DNA of 8,570 bases, taken from positions 1 through 8,570 of the forward strand of contig JANJXE010000311.1 of the NCBI GenBank assembly GCA_024709185.1, read 5' to 3'. Below the pieces are notes generated by a model. The model did not search any database and was not told the origin of the DNA. It worked only from the letters and a program-made list of their open reading frames with translations. The stretch is from Paludibacter sp. (lineage in GTDB: Bacteria > Bacteroidota > Bacteroidia > Bacteroidales > Paludibacteraceae). The translations under genes were made by a program, and so were the position numbers. Below are positions 5,725-8,570 of the stretch, one piece after another. Position 1 is the first letter of the stretch. Every line of letters starts with the position of its first letter.

Positions 5725-6402
5725 ATGAAAACCGATTGTCAACTGTGTCCCTATATTTCTACTGCAGCTGCTAAACTAGCAGGCTGCGACCTGAATTTAC
5801 TTTCCGATAATCATATCGTAGTCAGTTTTAAGAAAGGCGACTCCATTATTAAACAGGGTACCTACTCAACCAATGTTATTTTTCTGCGTAAAGGACTGGT
5901 AAAGATTCACATAACCGGACCCTATAGTGAGCAAATTGTAAAGCTGGCCAAACCACCCACTTATCTTGGCTTGCCTACCACCATGGGCGATAAAATTAAC
6001 CAGTATTCGATTACTGCACTTGAAGACACCGAGGTTTGTTTTATCGACATGAGTACGTTCAGGCAGTTGTTGAAATCGAACGATGATTTTGCGTTCGAGA
6101 TTATCCATTCCCTGTGCCGGTACGAAATCGAATCGTTCCGTCGCTGTGCCCACCGCGTCCAAAAGCAAACCCGCGGTAATCTGGCTGAGATGTTGCTCGA
6201 CATGTCGAAAAATATTTTTAATTCCGATCGGTTTCAACTACCGCTCTCTCAGTCGGAAATCGGAAATCTGATTGATACGAGTCGTGAAAGTGTAAGCCGC
6301 ATGTTATCCGAATTAGAAAAAGATGGCATCATCAGTATGCAGGGCAAGCAAATTGAAATTATTAAAAAGAAATCACTTGAATTGATAAGTCAAAACGGAT
6401 AA
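5725..6402 (+). CDS. Crp/Fnr-family transcriptional regulator with FNR-like cysteines
   Basis: From the ATG at 5725 the protein has 225 residues: a cyclic-nucleotide-binding-type beta-roll (about 25-110), a long dimerisation helix (about 120-150) and a C-terminal winged helix (about 152-215). The recognition helix reads TSRESVSRML; R187, E188 and R192 occupy the positions of E. coli CRP R180, E181 and R185, predicting GTGA half-sites. Four cysteines, C5, C8, C21 and C105, recall the FNR [4Fe-4S] ligands: C-x2-C near the N-terminus, a third Cys downstream, and C105 in LEDTEVCFIDMSTF, which aligns with FNR C122 in LETSMVCEIPFETL. An oxygen- or NO-sensing cluster is thus possible but unproven, as the second-to-third spacing (x12) differs from FNR (x5). 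The start is set by the promoter -7 box lying on the upstream TTG. The gene probably autoregulates through the 5677-5694 operator and overlaps tcdA by one base. Confidence 0.88.
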   Translation: MKTDCQLCPYISTAAAKLAGCDLNLLSDNHIVVSFKKGDSIIKQGTYSTNVIFLRKGLVKIHITGPYSEQIVKLAKPPTYLGLPTTMGDKINQYSITALEDTEVCFIDMSTFRQLLKSNDDFAFEIIHSLCRYEIESFRRCAHRVQKQTRGNLAEMLLDMSKNIFNSDRFQLPLSQSEIGNLIDTSRESVSRMLSELEKDGIISMQGKQIEIIKKKSLELISQNG

Positions 6403-7172
6403 TGGAAATATTTCAGCGTACCGAACTGCTTTTCGGTTCTTCCTTTTTGAAAGAAGCTGCTCAACAGCGTGTTATTTTGTTTGGATTGGGCGGTGTAGGT
6501 AGCTGGTGTGCCGAAATGCTGGTTCGTTCAGGTATTCAGCACTTAACCCTGGTTGATGCCGATGTGGTGGCCGAAAGCAATATCAACCGACAGTTGCCTG
6601 CAACCACTGCAACGATTGGTTTGCCTAAAGCAGAGGTCATGTACGAACGACTGAAGGCAATCAATCCAGAGGCTGAAATCATTGCCATGCAGCAGCTTTA
6701 TTCTGCTGAAAATCATGCTTTGTTCAATATGGCTTCCTACGACTATATCATCGATGCTATTGATTCACTGGAACACAAAGTGCATTTACTTCAACAGGCT
6801 TGTCTAACTGAAGCCACCATATTTGCATCGATGGGTGCTGCACTGAAGTCCGATCCGCTCAAAATTCGCACAGCTGCATTTCACAAGGTTACAGGTTGTC
6901 CGCTGGCAGCTGCTGTCCGCCGTCGGTTAAAACTGAAAGGTGGCACTTCCCGTTCGTTTCACTGTGTGTACAGCGAAGAGCAGTTTAAAAACAGAGGGAC
7001 AGGATTTGCCGAAAAAATGGGAGAAACCAATGGAATGTCATCGGCAGGAAATCCATACAGTGAACACAAACGCATCAACGGCACCAGCAGTTATATGCCG
7101 GCCATGTTTGGTATGACGCTGGCATCGCTGGTAATCAGGGATATCCTGCAAAAAGCTGAATCAATCGGGTAA
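6402..7172 (+). CDS. tcdA: tRNA threonylcarbamoyladenosine dehydratase (ThiF/MoeB superfamily)
   Basis: This 256-residue protein (E. coli TcdA is about 268) matches the TcdA/CsdL branch of the E1-like ThiF superfamily. It opens with QRTELLFGSSFLKEA, the usual TcdA start, then the ATP-binding GLGGVGS (28-34), LVDADVV with D52 and D54, and NINRQ (60-64) with the conserved arginine. The later CVYSEEQF corresponds to the TcdA SEE segment, and SSYMPAMFGMTLAS is typical near the C-terminus. The enzyme activates and cyclises t6A at position 37 of ANN-decoding tRNAs to ct6A in an ATP-dependent step. Its ATG overlaps the upstream stop as TAATG, so it is co-transcribed and translationally coupled with the Crp/Fnr regulator and should share its promoter. 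The specific TcdA call over other ThiF-like proteins rests on length, start and the C-terminal pattern. Confidence 0.88.
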   Translation: MEIFQRTELLFGSSFLKEAAQQRVILFGLGGVGSWCAEMLVRSGIQHLTLVDADVVAESNINRQLPATTATIGLPKAEVMYERLKAINPEAEIIAMQQLYSAENHALFNMASYDYIIDAIDSLEHKVHLLQQACLTEATIFASMGAALKSDPLKIRTAAFHKVTGCPLAAAVRRRLKLKGGTSRSFHCVYSEEQFKNRGTGFAEKMGETNGMSSAGNPYSEHKRINGTSSYMPAMFGMTLASLVIRDILQKAESIG

Positions 7173-7206
7173 AAAGGTCAGATCGTACATTTCTTATTAC
7201 AACGCT

Positions 7207-8570
7207 TCAATCGAGACGCTCAAGTCTTGCGAACTTCAACAATAAGGTTTTAACGCCTTTTGCCCCAAAATCGATCTCCGCTTTTTCGTTGGCACCAGCC
7301 ATACTTACCGAAAGTACCTTGCCTTCTCCAAAAAGCTGATGTTTCACTCTGGCTCCTACAGGAATTGAAGTAGAAGTAGGATTCGTTGCTCCTGAATTGC
7401 TGGCAGGGCGTTCTATCTTAGTCAGTTTTTTAGAAGAAGCATCGCTGCGCAGAAAATTTGATTGAGTTGCGTTATCCTGCCTGGTCGATGCAGGATTTTT
7501 CCACGACGCAGCTGAAGTTTTTTGTACCTGATTGGAAAACGATCGCATCCCGGGTGAGAAATCAAACTCATCCTCATCCCCAAAAAAGCGCTTGTTACTT
7601 CCAAAAGGCGATTCGGCAGGCTGATCGAGGTAAACGGGATCAATATCCTTTATAAAACGACTTGGATTGGCAAAGTTGATTTTTCCGTTTTTAAAGCGCG
7701 ATTTGGCATAACTAATAAAGCAGCGTTCTTCCGCACGCGTGATAGCAACGTAAAACAACCGGCGTTCCTCTTCCAGTTCCCGGGGTGATTCAAGGGAAAA
7801 TAGCGAAGGGAACAGTTCTTCTTCCATTCCAACAATAAATACCACCTTGAATTCCAAGCCTTTGGCAGCATGAACTGTCATCAGTGTAACTTTATCCTTG
7901 TCGGTATCTTTATCGGTATCCTGATCGGTTAACAGCGACACCTCTGCCAGGAAATCGGGAAGCAGGGCCTGTTCGCCATCATTGGTACGGGTTTCGCAAA
8001 ACTCATGCATCGCATTGAGCAATTCCTGCACGTTTTCCTGTCGACTTATATTTTCGGGCGAACGATCGGTGTAGGTATCGTTCAGCATTCCGGTGGTTTT
8101 AATCACCTGTTCCATAAGCCGGTATGCATCCAGCACCTCGCGTTGGTCTATAAACACATGCATCATGGTTGCAAAGGCCGATAGCTTTTTGGCTGTACCT
8201 GCATTCACACTGAGATTGTATTGGAGCGGATCATTAAGTACATCCCAGGCACTTACATGATGCAGCGAAGCACACTCAATAAGCTTGTTGAGCGTAGTAT
8301 CGCCTATGCCCCGGGTTGGATAATTGATGATGCGCTTGAGGGCTTCCTCGTCGTTGGGATTCACTATCAGGCGACCGTAGGCAATTACATCCTTAATTTC
8401 CTTGCGCTGATAAAACGACAAACCGCCATAAATCCTGTACGGAATAAAGTTTTTGCGGAGCTGGTCTTCAAGCACCCGCGACTGGGCATTGGTTCGATAC
8501 AGCACCGCGATATCCTGATAGTTGTATTCGTCGTTGTTTTTAAAATCCGCAATATGATTAGCCAACACCT
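7207..8570 (-). CDS. pcrA: UvrD/PcrA/Rep-type superfamily 1 DNA helicase, C-terminal part (5' end beyond the window)
   Basis: The visible 454 or so codons are the C-terminal portion of a 3'-5' SF1A helicase; the N-terminal ATPase half with Walker A and B lies off the right edge, and the GTG at 8568 is an internal codon. Seen in order: a motif III/IV region DIAVLYRTNAQSR, the 2B-domain start YRIYGGLSFYQRKEIKDV, motif V TVHAAKGLEF (7849-7878) followed by GMEEELFPS, and motif VI ERRLFYVAITRAE (7729-7767). A low-complexity Ser/Asn-rich linker (about 120 codons before the stop) leads to a Tudor-like C-terminal module, VGARVKHQLFGEGKVLSV...KTLLLKFARL, as in PcrA and UvrD, where it contacts RNA polymerase. 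The role is unwinding in repair and in clearing transcription-replication conflicts. It converges with tcdA across 34 nt. PcrA versus UvrD naming is a convention in this phylum. Confidence 0.92.
   Translation of the reverse strand, partial: VLANHIADFKNNDEYNYQDIAVLYRTNAQSRVLEDQLRKNFIPYRIYGGLSFYQRKEIKDVIAYGRLIVNPNDEEALKRIINYPTRGIGDTTLNKLIECASLHHVSAWDVLNDPLQYNLSVNAGTAKKLSAFATMMHVFIDQREVLDAYRLMEQVIKTTGMLNDTYTDRSPENISRQENVQELLNAMHEFCETRTNDGEQALLPDFLAEVSLLTDQDTDKDTDKDKVTLMTVHAAKGLEFKVVFIVGMEEELFPSLFSLESPRELEEERRLFYVAITRAEERCFISYAKSRFKNGKINFANPSRFIKDIDPVYLDQPAESPFGSNKRFFGDEDEFDFSPGMRSFSNQVQKTSAASWKNPASTRQDNATQSNFLRSDASSKKLTKIERPASNSGATNPTSTSIPVGARVKHQLFGEGKVLSVSMAGANEKAEIDFGAKGVKTLLLKFARLERLD
7901..7930 (-). 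repeat. Short 12-bp tandem repeat inside the helicase gene
   Basis: About two and a half 12-bp units sharing TCGGTATC begin at 7901, 7913 and 7925 (+ strand view). On the coding strand they give an Asp/Lys-rich run ending DTDKDTDKDK, in the surface loop immediately before motif V, a place where this family varies in length. The unit keeps the reading frame. Confidence 0.7.

Noticed and set aside
7173..7206. Bidirectional terminator between tcdA and the helicase
   Set aside because: The 34-nt gap contains no inverted repeat of useful length.

Overview
The window looks like chromosomal DNA from a member of the Bacteroidota, probably an anaerobe or facultative anaerobe. Two intergenic regions carry the phylum's typical promoter (a -33 TTTG-like box, 19-21 bp, then a -7 TAnnTTTG box). 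Start codons follow AT-rich leaders without a clear Shine-Dalgarno sequence, and the leftmost genes encode a ferredoxin-dependent 2-oxoacid oxidoreductase. I cannot name a genus from the sequence alone.

Layout. Positions 1-2500 hold a + strand cluster: the 3' part of iorA, then iorB 3 nt downstream (an arylpyruvate:ferredoxin oxidoreductase of a divergent type), then an uncharacterised 301-residue protein made of two copies of one domain joined by a polar linker with a 7-residue tandem repeat. A typical Bacteroidota promoter at about 2544-2576 starts a second + strand run of small accessory enzymes: a YvbK-like GNAT acetyltransferase, a zinc-free MDR-family NAD(P)H oxidoreductase 14 nt downstream, a class I SAM methyltransferase, and, after an intergenic hairpin, a YdeI/OmdA-family protein. 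A 31-codon reading frame exactly fills the gap between the oxidoreductase and the methyltransferase, with ATGA overlaps at both ends.

Positions 5650-7172 form a compact third unit. A perfect 18-bp CRP-type palindrome sits between the -33 and -7 promoter boxes. It is followed by a Crp/Fnr regulator that combines FNR-like cysteine placement with a CRP-like recognition helix, and then by tcdA, whose start overlaps the regulator's stop by one base (TAATG). The likely reading is an autoregulated, possibly redox-sensing regulator co-transcribed with the tRNA ct6A dehydratase. On the minus strand, 7207 to the window end holds the C-terminal 60% or so of a UvrD/PcrA/Rep-type DNA helicase, convergent with tcdA.

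The most promising material is the duplicated-domain protein beside iorAB and the regulator with its promoter architecture. I saw no rRNA, tRNA, CRISPR array, transposase or phage gene, and no intergenic gap exceeds 140 bp.
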